A stretch of DNA of 40,321 bases from Alphaproteobacteria bacterium (GTDB lineage: Bacteria; Pseudomonadota; Alphaproteobacteria; SHVZ01). Below are positions 1-8,058 of this stretch, piece after piece (the first letter of the stretch is position 1; each line of letters begins with the position of its first letter). The stretch lies in contig VGEH01000026.1 in the NCBI GenBank assembly GCA_016869375.1, forward strand, positions 1-40,321. Reading direction: 5' to 3'. The notes beneath the pieces were generated by a model. That model searched no databases, was not told where the DNA came from, and was given only the letters and a program-made list of their open reading frames with translations. The translations under genes were made by a program, and so were the position numbers.

Positions 1-30
1 CGGGCAGCTTGCCGATCACCAACAAAATCA

Positions 31-55
31 GGGGGTCAATATTCAACGCCGATCA
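31..55. repeat. Inner copy of IS21-type terminal repeat
   Basis: It matches the copy at 66-90 at nearly every position over about 24 bases, in the same orientation. It is the second of two or three transposase-binding repeats expected at an IS21-family end. Confidence 0.6.
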
Positions 56-805
56 CCCCCAAAACGGGGTCAATATTCCACGCCGATTCACACCCTCGAC
101 GGTGTTGGTGTGAACGTCGCCCCGGACGTACTCGCCCTTGGCGTGGATCACGGTCTCATGGCTGGCGGCGTTCGGGGCGTGCTTGAAACCAATGCCGCCG
201 TCCGAAATCAGGCGGGTGCCTCGCCCCAGACGGGCATAGAAGACGGCCGCCGGGCTCTTGCCGTCCATGGACAGCGACAGGGAGCGTCCGCCGCGCTCAA
301 CGAGGGTCATGACCCGCTGATAGCGCCGCTTGCCGTCCGACCGCTTCTTGGTCTTGGGCGAGTTGGTGACGAAGGTCTCATCAACTTCGACGATCTCGCC
401 GTCGCCGCCAATCGGGCCGGACGAGGGAAGCGGCGTCATGGCAGCCCGGATACGGTGGCTCATGTGCCAAGCGGTTTTGAGGCCGACGCCGAGGGTCCGC
501 TGAAGCTGGCGGGTCGAAATGCCCTTCTTGGACGAACACATGAGGTACATGGCCTGAAGCCAGTACCGCATGGGGGCGTGGCTATCCTCGAAGATGGTTC
601 CGATCCGCACGGTGAACTGGCCGCGGCAGGCGTAACACTTCCGCAGTCCCACGCGAGCGGTCGCGCCCTGAAGCCGGCCGATCTTCTCGCCATCCGCGTT
701 GCCGCAATGGGGGCACACCGGGCCATTCGGCCAGAGCATCGCTTCCACGTAGGCGAAAGCGGCTTCTTCGTTGGTGAACTCAGGGGCGGAAAGGACCGAA
801 ACCAT
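53..805 (-). pseudogene. IS1595-family transposase, 3'-truncated by another IS
   Basis: The 250-residue frame has an N-terminal zinc ribbon (C31, C34, C57, C60) followed by the ISXO2-like DDE-type domain of the IS1595 family. Visible catalytic positions are D142 (VDET), D202 (SDGG) and N234 (HTNTVEG). The family uses a D-D-N-K set, and the part that should carry the final Lys is missing. After residue 239 the protein reads into the IS21-type terminal repeat and stops. Full-length relatives run to about 300 residues or more. The start ATG at 803-805 has an AAGGAG ribosome site seven bases upstream. It is very unlikely to be active because about 60 C-terminal residues are lost. Confidence 0.85.
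66..90. repeat. Outer copy of IS21-type terminal repeat
   Basis: It is a direct repeat of 31-55 with the element's terminal CA at 89-90. Read on the minus strand it follows the truncated transposase codons, and its own sequence, with the next repeat, supplies the last eleven residues and the TGA stop at 53-55 of the broken reading frame. Confidence 0.6.
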
Positions 806-869
806 GGCTATCTCCTTATGGGAGAAAGCTATCCTTCGGGCCTGGGTTTGTCAAGTGAAACATCGCCCC
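91..869 (-). mobile_element. Remnant of an IS1595-family element (5' part)
   Basis: The element runs from a probable inverted-repeat end near 869, which starts GGGGCGATG on the minus strand, through the transposase start to the point of IS21-type insertion. The eight bases outside the end (870-877) are all A/T except for the last C. This fits the 8-bp AT-rich target duplications typical of IS1595 members, but the other copy is not in the window, so the boundary is inferred. Confidence 0.5.
826..854 (-). promoter_or_regulatory. Transposase promoter inside the IS1595 end
   Basis: On the minus strand a perfect TTGACA (849-854) is followed after 17 bases by TAGCTT (826-831), then by an AAGGAG ribosome site and the transposase ATG. 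The -35 box lies within the presumed inverted repeat, a common arrangement in insertion sequences. Confidence 0.55.
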
Positions 870-889
870 TATATATCGCATAATGTATA

Positions 890-1813
890 TTATGGAAAAT
901 AACGAAGCACCGTAAAGCCGCTGCTTTTCGGATCGTGGCGGACGAGCCATTCAGGCGTTTTTACAACACTATATGCGCGCTCGTTGATCTGAATTCCTAG
1001 CCTCTCCTCGATCGCGCGGATTACGCCGCGCTGGTTGTCCCAACCGAAGACGATGGTGCCGCCGTTGCGGAAGCCCGCATGGTCCATGGCGGTGTCGTGG
1101 AACATCGCGACGCCGCCGGCCGGCACCTTCGGCAGCCAGACATCGAGCTCCTTGCGGGTGTGCTCGTACTCATGCGAGGTGTCGATGAACAGGACCGGCG
1201 CCTCGGCCGGCAGGCCGCGGGCCTGGCACCAGGCGGCGAAATGATCCCGGCCGAAGGCGACGTCGTCGGACTGGACGAAGCTCCAGGCGGACCGGAGCTC
1301 GACCGGGAGGCCGGGAATGTCGCCGCAGGGCTCGATATCGATGCTGAGGAGATGCGCGCCGGTATGGGCGGCGGCGGCCAGAAGCGCGCGGGTGCTCTCC
1401 CCGCCTCGCGTGCCGAGCTCGACCATGAGCCGCGGCTCCTGCGCCACCGCCTCGTAGAAGAGCGTGCCGAGGTGGTCGCTGACGTCGGTCGCGGGCGGCG
1501 GCGCGTCGCCGAAGGCCTTCCTCAGCCAGGGGTCGATCACGGCCACGCCGCCATCGAGCGGCGGCACGCGCGGCGCGACATCCAAGAGCCCGGGTGAGCG
1601 TGCCACACGATCGATCGCGGCGAGCATCGCTGCTTGGTCGCCGGACCGAATCGCGAGCCAAAGGTCGAGCACGGCGGCCTGACCGTGCCCGGGATTCGAC
1701 TGGAGGATCGCCTGGCTCAGCTGGCGGGCGGACTCGGCATCGCCCAGGCGCAGCCGCTCCATGGCCATGAGAATGGCCGTGTCGAACGATATCGAGACGC
1801 TGCGTTCCGACAT
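890..1813 (-). CDS. Class I SAM-dependent methyltransferase with N-terminal TPR-like segment
   Basis: The protein is about 307 residues. The first 90 are Ala/Leu-rich paired helices resembling tetratricopeptide repeats (AESARQLSQAILQSNPGHGQA). The rest is a Methyltransf_24/CmcI-like domain: a SAM-binding motif VELGTRGGESTRAL, an acidic strand end LLSIDIEP, then VLFIDTSHEYEHTRKELD and a late HDT. Enzymes of this type methylate sugars or small molecules, often in surface-glycan loci, but the substrate cannot be read here. ATG at 1813 was taken as the start; a GTG at 1822 is in frame. The gene is divergent from the next methyltransferase, and its stop lies only about 20 bp from the IS1595 remnant. 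Confidence 0.8.
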   Translation of the reverse strand: MSERSVSISFDTAILMAMERLRLGDAESARQLSQAILQSNPGHGQAAVLDLWLAIRSGDQAAMLAAIDRVARSPGLLDVAPRVPPLDGGVAVIDPWLRKAFGDAPPPATDVSDHLGTLFYEAVAQEPRLMVELGTRGGESTRALLAAAAHTGAHLLSIDIEPCGDIPGLPVELRSAWSFVQSDDVAFGRDHFAAWCQARGLPAEAPVLFIDTSHEYEHTRKELDVWLPKVPAGGVAMFHDTAMDHAGFRNGGTIVFGWDNQRGVIRAIEERLGIQINERAYSVVKTPEWLVRHDPKSSGFTVLRYFP

Positions 1814-1902
1814 CCGGCCCACGCTGAGATGAAACGGGAAGCCGGGCTGCCCGGCACCATTACTTTGCTGCTATGTGTGTCGGCGTCAACCAGAGGACCT
1901 CC

Positions 1903-3171
1903 GTGTCGACGAAGCCATTCTCCCGGACGCTGACCGCCTGCATCCTGTGCCGCTCGCCCGACCTCGACCTCGCCGTACCACTCGAGCCGATGCCCGTCGC
2001 GACGCCGACCTTCAAGCTGCCAGATCACCTACGGAACCGGGACGACGCGATCGCGGCCGCCTCGCTGGACCTCCGCCTGTGCCGGGCCTGCGGGCACCTG
2101 CAGACGACGGACATGGTCGACCCCGAGTTCAACTACAACAACTACGTCTACAAGACCTCGTCCTCGCTGGGCCTGGTCGACCATTTCCGCGGCAATGCAG
2201 AGCAGGCCATGGCGCGCTACAAACCGGCCGCCGGCGCGCTCGTCGCCGAGATCGGCAGCAATGACGGCAGCCTGCTCCGCTTCTTCAAGGATCGCGGGCA
2301 TCGCGTGCTGGGCATCGACCCGGCCCAGGAGATCGCGCGCCAGGCGACCGCGAACGGCATCGAGACCTGGGCCAGGTTCTTCGATCGTAGCGTCGCCGAG
2401 GAAGCCGCCGGGAAACATGGGCAAGCCTCGATCATCCTGGCGAACAACGTCATCGCCAATATCGACAATGTCGGCACCTTCACCGCCGGCCTCGACCCGC
2501 TGCTGGCGCCGGACGGCGTCTTCGTCTTCGAGACCCAGTACGGCGCCGATGTGATCGACCGGACGTTGCTCGACACCGTCTACAACGAGCATCTCTCGTA
2601 TTTCATGGTCCGCCCGCTGGCGACGCATTTCGACCGGCTCGGCTACCAGGTCGTCAACGTCGACCGCATCCCGACCAAGGGTGGCTCGATCCGCGTCGCG
2701 GTGCAGAGGAAGGGCGGCAAGCGGGCGGCAGCGCCCGAGGTCGGCGCGATCATCGCCGACGAGGAACGCCGCGGCATGTTCGGGCTCGACTACTACAAGC
2801 CCTTCGCGCGGCGCGTGAAGGATATCGGCCGGCAGCTCAACGCGATCGTCGATGCCGAGGAGAAGAAGGGACGCTTCGTCGCCGGCTACGGCGTCTCGGT
2901 CGGCACCACCACCCTGCTCCACCAGTTCGGGCTGACCAAGCGCATCCCGATGCTGTTCGACGACAACCCGGAACGCGAAAGCCATCTGCGCGGTCCCGGC
3001 TATCAGATCCCGGTGCTGGCCGGCACCGCGCTCGCCGAGAAGGATCCGGGCGCCGTGATCGTCTTCGCCTGGCGCTACATCGATCCGATCGCCAAGAAGC
3101 AGGACGCCTGGCTCGCCAGGGGCGGTCGCTTCATCCTGCCGCTGCCGGAAGTCAGCGAGCGGACGCGTTAG
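1903..3171 (+). CDS. NDP-sugar C-methyltransferase-like protein (TylC3/NovU type)
   Basis: The order of parts is that of the Methyltransf_13/23/14 family: an N-terminal zinc-binding pair of CxxC motifs (CILC and CRAC), a SAM domain with AEIGSNDGSLLRFFK and GIDPA, the NNVIANIDNV strand, the YNEHLSYF segment that holds the active-site Tyr/Glu/His in C-3 and C-5 sugar methyltransferases, and a C-terminal Rossmann-like domain. It probably adds a methyl group to a keto-deoxysugar nucleotide for a surface polysaccharide. The GTG start at 1903 has AGAGGA five bases upstream; an ATG at 1873 is in frame but has no such site. Its stop lies 3 bp from the convergent hydrolase gene. Confidence 0.85.
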   Translation: MSTKPFSRTLTACILCRSPDLDLAVPLEPMPVATPTFKLPDHLRNRDDAIAAASLDLRLCRACGHLQTTDMVDPEFNYNNYVYKTSSSLGLVDHFRGNAEQAMARYKPAAGALVAEIGSNDGSLLRFFKDRGHRVLGIDPAQEIARQATANGIETWARFFDRSVAEEAAGKHGQASIILANNVIANIDNVGTFTAGLDPLLAPDGVFVFETQYGADVIDRTLLDTVYNEHLSYFMVRPLATHFDRLGYQVVNVDRIPTKGGSIRVAVQRKGGKRAAAPEVGAIIADEERRGMFGLDYYKPFARRVKDIGRQLNAIVDAEEKKGRFVAGYGVSVGTTTLLHQFGLTKRIPMLFDDNPERESHLRGPGYQIPVLAGTALAEKDPGAVIVFAWRYIDPIAKKQDAWLARGGRFILPLPEVSERTR

Positions 3172-3174
3172 GCC

Positions 3175-3939
3175 TTACGGCCACTCCAGCACCATGCCGT
3201 CATAGGCCGGTTCGACATGGGCCGGCACCATCGCCTTGACCTTGGCGTAGTCCATCCATTGCGAGAGATGCGTCAGCACGGCGCGCTTCGGCTTCACGCG
3301 CTCGATCCATTCGAGGGTGCGCGCGAGATGAGTGTGAGTCGAATGCGGCTCGAGCCGGAAGGCATCCACGATCCAGAGCTCGATGCCGGCGAGCAGATCG
3401 AACGCGGCTTCGTCGAGGGTCACGACATCGGTCGAATAAGCGACCTTGCCGAAGCGGAATCCCAGGCTCCGCGAGAAGCCGTGATCCTGCGAATAGGGCC
3501 ATACCTCGATGTCGCCGACGCGGAACGGGCCTTCGATCGCGTGCGGCGTCAGGGTCGGCTTGTAGAAGTAGTCGCCCTTCAGCGCCTGGAAGACATAGCC
3601 GAAGCGCTCCCGGATCGTCGCCAGCGTCACCGGATCGGCATAGGCATCGATCGGCCGCTTGAGTGCGATGTTCACCGCGCGGAGATCGTCGATGCCATGC
3701 AGGTGGTCGGCATGCGCATGCGTGAACAGCACGGCGTCGAGTGTCCTGATGCCGGCGGTGAGGAACTGCTGGCGGAGATCGGGCGAGGTGTCGATGAGGA
3801 GCCGCGTCGCCCCCTGCTCCACCAGGATCGAGACGCGCAGCCGCCGGTTCTTCGGCTCCTTCGGATCACAGTCGCCCCAATCCTCGCCCACCGTCGGCAC
3901 GCCCATCGAGCTACCGCAGCCGAGGATGGTGATCTTCAC
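3175..3939 (-). CDS. MBL-fold metallohydrolase (PhnP-like)
   Basis: The protein is 254 residues with the metallo-beta-lactamase fold. It has an opening ILGCGSSMGVPTVG strand and loop, the metal-binding THAHADHLHGIDDLR motif, a later HGFSRSLGFRF segment, YSTDV, and a C-terminal TH. This is the subgroup related to phosphoribosyl cyclic phosphodiesterase PhnP and to proteins often encoded after tatD in alphaproteobacteria. No phosphonate genes are nearby, so it is more likely a general phosphodiesterase of unknown substrate. The GTG start overlaps the tatD stop as GTGA, making it the last gene of the run that starts at the carboxypeptidase. Confidence 0.85.
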   Translation of the reverse strand: MKITILGCGSSMGVPTVGEDWGDCDPKEPKNRRLRVSILVEQGATRLLIDTSPDLRQQFLTAGIRTLDAVLFTHAHADHLHGIDDLRAVNIALKRPIDAYADPVTLATIRERFGYVFQALKGDYFYKPTLTPHAIEGPFRVGDIEVWPYSQDHGFSRSLGFRFGKVAYSTDVVTLDEAAFDLLAGIELWIVDAFRLEPHSTHTHLARTLEWIERVKPKRAVLTHLSQWMDYAKVKAMVPAHVEPAYDGMVLEWP

Positions 3940-4730
3940 GGTTTGGCGAAGGCCGTGGCCGGGATCTTCGTGAAGACGCGCCGGACGTTGTCGGTGGTCG
4001 AGGCGGCGAGATCCGCCGGCGAGACGCCGCGCAGCGCCGCGACCTTGGCCGCGGTGTGAACGACGAAGGCCGGCTCGTTGCGCTTTCCCCTCATCGGGAT
4101 CGGCGCGAGGTAGGGCGCATCGGTCTCGACCAGCAGGCGACCGGCCGGAACCCAGGCCGCAACTTCCTGCAGCGCCGCCGCCGATTTGAAGGTGACGATG
4201 CCGGAAATCGAGATGAAGAGGCCGAGATCGACGGCCTTCTCCGCCAGCGCCCTGGTCGAGGTGAAGCAGTGGATGAGGCCGGTATAAGGTCCCTTCTCCA
4301 TCTCCTCGGCGAGGATCTTTCCGGTGTCCTCGTCGGCGTCGCGCGTATGCACGATGACCGGCAGTCCGGTCAGCCGCGACGCCGCGAGATGAGCGCGGAA
4401 GCTGCGCGCCTGCGCATCGCGCGGGCTGTGGTCGTAGTAGTAGTCGAGGCCGGTCTCGCCGACCGCGACCACCTTTGGATGTTCGGCCAGGCGCGCGAGC
4501 TTCTCGGCATCGGCCTCAGGTTCGGTGCCGGCCTCGTGCGGATGGATGCCGACCGAGCAGTAGATGTCGTCATAGCGCTCGGCAATGGCACGGACGCGAT
4601 CGAACTCGGTCAGCTTGGTGCCGATCGTGACCATGAGCCCGATGCCGGCGCGGCGCGCGCGCGCGACGACCTCGTCCAACTCCGCCGAAAGCTCGGGGAA
4701 GTCGAGATGGCAGTGACTGTCGACCAGCAT
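3936..4730 (-). CDS. tatD: TatD family metal-dependent deoxyribonuclease
   Basis: The protein is 264 residues with the full TatD metal set: DSHCHLDF near the start (the HxH), VGETGLDYYYD, VIVHTRDAD, LIHCFTS and ETDAPYLAP. The family are 3'-5' exonucleases or DNases acting in DNA repair and degradation. The name is historical and has no tie to the Tat export genes later in the window. The ATG at 4728-4730 overlaps the metG stop as ATGA. The metG-tatD-MBL order is common in alphaproteobacteria and supports the assignment. Confidence 0.93.
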   Translation of the reverse strand: MLVDSHCHLDFPELSAELDEVVARARRAGIGLMVTIGTKLTEFDRVRAIAERYDDIYCSVGIHPHEAGTEPEADAEKLARLAEHPKVVAVGETGLDYYYDHSPRDAQARSFRAHLAASRLTGLPVIVHTRDADEDTGKILAEEMEKGPYTGLIHCFTSTRALAEKAVDLGLFISISGIVTFKSAAALQEVAAWVPAGRLLVETDAPYLAPIPMRGKRNEPAFVVHTAAKVAALRGVSPADLAASTTDNVRRVFTKIPATAFAKP

Positions 4731-6280
4731 CAGCCGCCCGCCTTCGCCGCCTGTCCTTCTTCGACATAGCGCGGGAAGACGCCTTCCGGCTTCGGCAGCA
4801 CCGTGCCCGACTTGAGCGCGCCGCTCGAGCCCAGCGAGGCGAAGGTCCGCATGCCGTTCGGCACCTCGAGCAGGTCGAGCATGCGCGCAGCCGAATTCGG
4901 CATCACCGGCTGCGCCAGGATCGCCAGATGCCGGATGGTCTCGGCCAGCACATAGAGCACTGTCGCCATGCGCTTGGCGTCGGTCTTCTTCAGCGCCCAG
5001 GGTGCTTGCTCGTCGACATAGCGGTTGGCGGCACCGACTACTTCCCACTGCGCTTCGAGAGCGCGATGGAACTGCTGCTCGTCATATTCGGTACGCACGC
5101 GGTCCAGCAGCCCATGCGCGGCGCCGAGCAGCGCGCGGTCGGCGTCGGTGAACTCGCCATGCTCCGGCACCTTGGCATCGCAGTTCTTGTTGATCTGGGT
5201 CAGCACGCGCTGCGCCAGGTTGCCGAAATCGTTGGCGAGGTCGGTGTTGATGCGCCGGATCATCGCCGCATGGCTGAAATTGCCGTCCTGGCCGAACGGC
5301 AGCTCGCGCATCACGAAGTAGCGCACGGGATCGAGCCCGTAGCGCGCGATCAGATCCTGGGGCGTGAGGAAGTTGCCGAGGGACTTCGACATCTTCTGCC
5401 CCTCGCTGGTCCACCAGCCATGGGCGAAGACGCGCTTCGGCGGCTTCAGGCCGGCGGCCAGAAGGAAGGCCGGCCAGTAGACCGTGTGGAAGCGGATGAT
5501 GTCCTTGCCGACCATGTGCAGGTCGGCCGGCCAGAACTTCGCGTATTCGCCGCTCTCGTCGGGGAAGCCCGCCGCGCTCACGTAGTTGGTCAGCGCGTCG
5601 ATCCAGACATACATGATGTGCTTGGGATCGTCGGGAACCGGCACGCCCCATCTGAAGCTGGTGCGCGAGATCGAGAGATCGCGAAGGCCTGATGAGACGA
5701 AGCTGACGACCTCGTTCTTGCGCGTGCGCGGCGCGAGGAAGCTCGGGTTCGCCTCGTAGAAGTCGAGCAGCGGCTGCTGCCACTTCGAGAGATCGAAGAA
5801 GTAGTTCTCCTCCTCGAACCACTCGACCGGGGCACCCGACGGCGCCTTGCCGTCGACGAGCTCGCTCTCGTCGTAGAAGGCCTCGTCGCGAACGGCGTAC
5901 CAGCCGGCGAACTTGCCGAGATAGATGTGGCCGTTCGCCTTCATCCGCCGCCACAGCTCCTGGCAGGCGGCGGCGTGGCGCGGCTCGGTCGTGCGGATGA
6001 AGTCGTCGTTGGAGAGATTCATCACGCCGGAAAGATCACGGAAATGCTGGCTCACCTTGTCGGTGAAGCTCTGCGGATCCATGCCCGCGTCGGCGGCCGA
6101 TTTGGCGACCTTCTGGCCGTGCTCGTCGGTGCCGGTCAGGAACTTGACCTCGTAGCCGTCGAGCCTCTTGAAGCGCGCGAGCACGTCGCACGCCACCGAC
6201 GTGTAGGCGTGCCCGATATGGGGCGCGTCGTTCACGTAGTAGATCGGCGTCGTCAGGTAGTAACGCTTGGCCGCGGCCAT
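4730..6280 (-). CDS. metG: Methionyl-tRNA synthetase
   Basis: This 516-residue class I aminoacyl-tRNA synthetase charges tRNA-Met for initiation and elongation. The HIGH signature is at residues 21-24 (PHIGHAYTSVA) and the KMSKS loop is in EGQKMSKSLGN near residue 300. No CxxC zinc knuckle is seen in the connective-peptide region, and there is no C-terminal tRNA-binding (EMAP-like) domain, so it is the short form common in alphaproteobacteria. The ATG is preceded by AGGAG nine bases upstream. It follows holB by 12 bp. Confidence 0.96.
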   Translation of the reverse strand: MAAAKRYYLTTPIYYVNDAPHIGHAYTSVACDVLARFKRLDGYEVKFLTGTDEHGQKVAKSAADAGMDPQSFTDKVSQHFRDLSGVMNLSNDDFIRTTEPRHAAACQELWRRMKANGHIYLGKFAGWYAVRDEAFYDESELVDGKAPSGAPVEWFEEENYFFDLSKWQQPLLDFYEANPSFLAPRTRKNEVVSFVSSGLRDLSISRTSFRWGVPVPDDPKHIMYVWIDALTNYVSAAGFPDESGEYAKFWPADLHMVGKDIIRFHTVYWPAFLLAAGLKPPKRVFAHGWWTSEGQKMSKSLGNFLTPQDLIARYGLDPVRYFVMRELPFGQDGNFSHAAMIRRINTDLANDFGNLAQRVLTQINKNCDAKVPEHGEFTDADRALLGAAHGLLDRVRTEYDEQQFHRALEAQWEVVGAANRYVDEQAPWALKKTDAKRMATVLYVLAETIRHLAILAQPVMPNSAARMLDLLEVPNGMRTFASLGSSGALKSGTVLPKPEGVFPRYVEEGQAAKAGG

Positions 6281-6292
6281 CGGCCGGAACTC

Positions 6293-7411
6293 CTAGAGCT
6301 GAGCGAGGAGGCGATCGTCGTCCAGGGCCAGAAGGAGGGTCAACAGGACCTGTTTTCGGTCGATGTTGACGGCCTCGGAGCGCTGGACCAGACGGCGGCT
6401 GTTCTCCCATAGCTCGCGCCAGCGATCAAGGCTGCGCCGGCCGGCGAGCCGGCGGATGGCGGCGGCCTCGCCCGGCACGATCTCGGCCGGCGGTCCGGGA
6501 TCGGCGGCGGCGCGGGCGAGCCTCGCAAGCAGGTCGACATGCATGTCGACGGCGGCGAGATAGGCCGCCTCGGCATCGCGCCTCGCCAGCTTGTCGGCGA
6601 AGCTCTGCATCGCTTGCGCATCGGATGCCGTGGCGCTCGCGAGCTGGAAGACCTGGCGGTAGAGGCCGAGGCCGCCGGCATCGATGAGATCGAGGGCGCG
6701 GCCAAGACTGCCGCGCGCGAGGCGGGCCAACGGTTCCCGCTCCTCCGCCGGCAGATCGGGCGCTTGGGTCGCCAGCAGGCGGTCGAGCACGCTCGGCTCG
6801 AGCGGCTTCAGCAGCAGGCGCCGGCAGCGCGAGCGGATCGTCGGCAGGATGCGGCCCGCGCCGTGATAGACGAGCAGGAGCACGGCGCGCCGCGGCGGCT
6901 CCTCCAGGATCTTAAGCAGCGCGTTCATCGATTGCGGGTTGAGGTCGTCGACCGCATCGACGATCGCCACGCGCCAGCCGCCCTCGGCCGGCGTGAGGTG
7001 CATGAAGTCGGCGACGCCGCGCGCCTCCTCGGCGGTGATGACCTTTCGCAGCCGCTTCGCCTTCTCGTCATAGCTGCGCTCGAGCGCGAGCAGGTCCGGA
7101 TGGCTGCCGGCGGCGATCAGCCGCGTGGCGCGATGCTCGGGCTCGACGTCGAGCGTCGGCGCGCTGTCGCCGAACAGCCCCCCGCCCTCGCCGCCCGTCG
7201 CGCCGGAAAGCAGGAAGCGCGCGAAGCGATAGGCGAGCGTCGCCTTGCCGATGCCGCGCGGGCCTTCGATCAGCCAGGCATGCGCGAGCCGGCCGGAACG
7301 CACCGCCTCGACCATCTGCGTCTCGGCCGTCTCATGCCCGAGCAGCGAGGCGCCGAGCCGCGGATGCGGGCGGGTGTCAGCGTCCGCAGCGGCTGCCTTC
7401 TTGCCGGTCAC
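6293..7411 (-). CDS. holB: DNA polymerase III subunit delta'
   Basis: The protein is about 372 residues. The AAA+ clamp-loader subunit features are all visible: a P-loop GPRGIGKATLA, the IVDAVDDLNPQSMNALLKILEEPP Walker-B and sensor region, and IRSRCRRL, which is the SRC arginine-finger motif. Delta' works in the complex that loads the beta clamp on primed DNA. The GTG start at 7409-7411 overlaps the tmk stop as GTGA. tmk-holB-metG-tatD is a classical bacterial gene order. Confidence 0.93.
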   Translation of the reverse strand: MTGKKAAAADADTRPHPRLGASLLGHETAETQMVEAVRSGRLAHAWLIEGPRGIGKATLAYRFARFLLSGATGGEGGGLFGDSAPTLDVEPEHRATRLIAAGSHPDLLALERSYDEKAKRLRKVITAEEARGVADFMHLTPAEGGWRVAIVDAVDDLNPQSMNALLKILEEPPRRAVLLLVYHGAGRILPTIRSRCRRLLLKPLEPSVLDRLLATQAPDLPAEEREPLARLARGSLGRALDLIDAGGLGLYRQVFQLASATASDAQAMQSFADKLARRDAEAAYLAAVDMHVDLLARLARAAADPGPPAEIVPGEAAAIRRLAGRRSLDRWRELWENSRRLVQRSEAVNIDRKQVLLTLLLALDDDRLLAQL

Positions 7412-8058
7412 AGCTTGACGCCGAGCCGGCTCGACACAGCGGCGACAATCGCCGCGCTCACCCCTGCCGCATCCGATCGCGCGTCGATGACGACGCAGCG
7501 TTCAGGCTCGGCCTCGGCGATCGCGAGGAAGCCCGCGCGGAGCCGCTGATGAAAGCCGATGTCCATGCGCTCGAAGCGATCCTCGCCCGAAACAATGCCC
7601 TTCATGCGCGCCTGCGCCCGACCAAGCCCGTCTTCCACCGGCAGGTCGAGGATCAATGTCAGGTCCGGGCGACGGTCGCCGAGGATGGTGCGGCGAAGCG
7701 ACTCCAGCGTGTCGAAGGGCACGCCGCGGCCATGGCCTTGATAGGCGACGGTCGAGTCATGGAAGCGATCGCAGAGGACCCATTTGCCGTCGTCGAGCGC
7801 CGGCTTGATCGTCCGGAGCCAGTGATCGTGGCGCGCCGCGATCATCATCAACGCTTCCGTCAGCGGCTCCCAGCGGCCGGTGTCACCGGCGACGAGCAGG
7901 CGGCGGATCGCCTCCGCCCCCGGCGAGCCGCCCGGCTCGCGCGTCGCCACATGCTCGATACCGGCGGCAGCGAGGCGCTCGCCGAGATGCCTGATCTGGG
8001 TGGTCTTGCCCGCCCCCTCGCCGCCTTCGAAGGTGACGAAGCGAGCGGCAGCCGTCAC
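7408..8058 (-). CDS. tmk: Thymidylate kinase
   Basis: The protein is 216 residues and phosphorylates dTMP to dTDP. It has a P-loop FEGGEGAGKTTQ, the ATREPGGSPGAEAIR substrate loop, LCDRFHDSTVAYQG (the DR(F/Y) base-binding motif) and a lid-like segment RAQARMKGIVSGEDRFE. The start was set at a GTG (8056-8058) that overlaps the carboxypeptidase stop as GTGA. The frame is open further upstream, but there it only shadows the carboxypeptidase gene. Confidence 0.95.
   Translation of the reverse strand: MTAAARFVTFEGGEGAGKTTQIRHLGERLAAAGIEHVATREPGGSPGAEAIRRLLVAGDTGRWEPLTEALMMIAARHDHWLRTIKPALDDGKWVLCDRFHDSTVAYQGHGRGVPFDTLESLRRTILGDRRPDLTLILDLPVEDGLGRAQARMKGIVSGEDRFERMDIGFHQRLRAGFLAIAEAEPERCVVIDARSDAAGVSAAIVAAVSSRLGVKL

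Larger units (their letters stand above)
1..90. mobile_element. Terminus of a probable IS21-family insertion sequence
   Basis: Two near-identical copies of a roughly 25-base motif (core GGGTCAATATTC then ACGCCGAT) lie at 31-55 and 66-90, and a shorter match to its GCCGATCACC end lies at 11-20. Spaced copies of a sub-terminal repeat, with the outer end reading CA (TG on the other strand), are what IS21-family termini look like. The body of the element, with istA and istB, would lie off the left edge of the window. The outer copy joins transposase coding sequence directly at about 90/91, so this element inserted into the neighbouring IS1595-type gene. The family call rests on repeat structure and remembered end sequence, not on a visible transposase. 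Confidence 0.6.

Noticed and set aside
3171-3182. Small GGCC/GGCC hairpin between convergent stops
   Set aside because: A four-base stem without a T-run is too weak to call a terminator.
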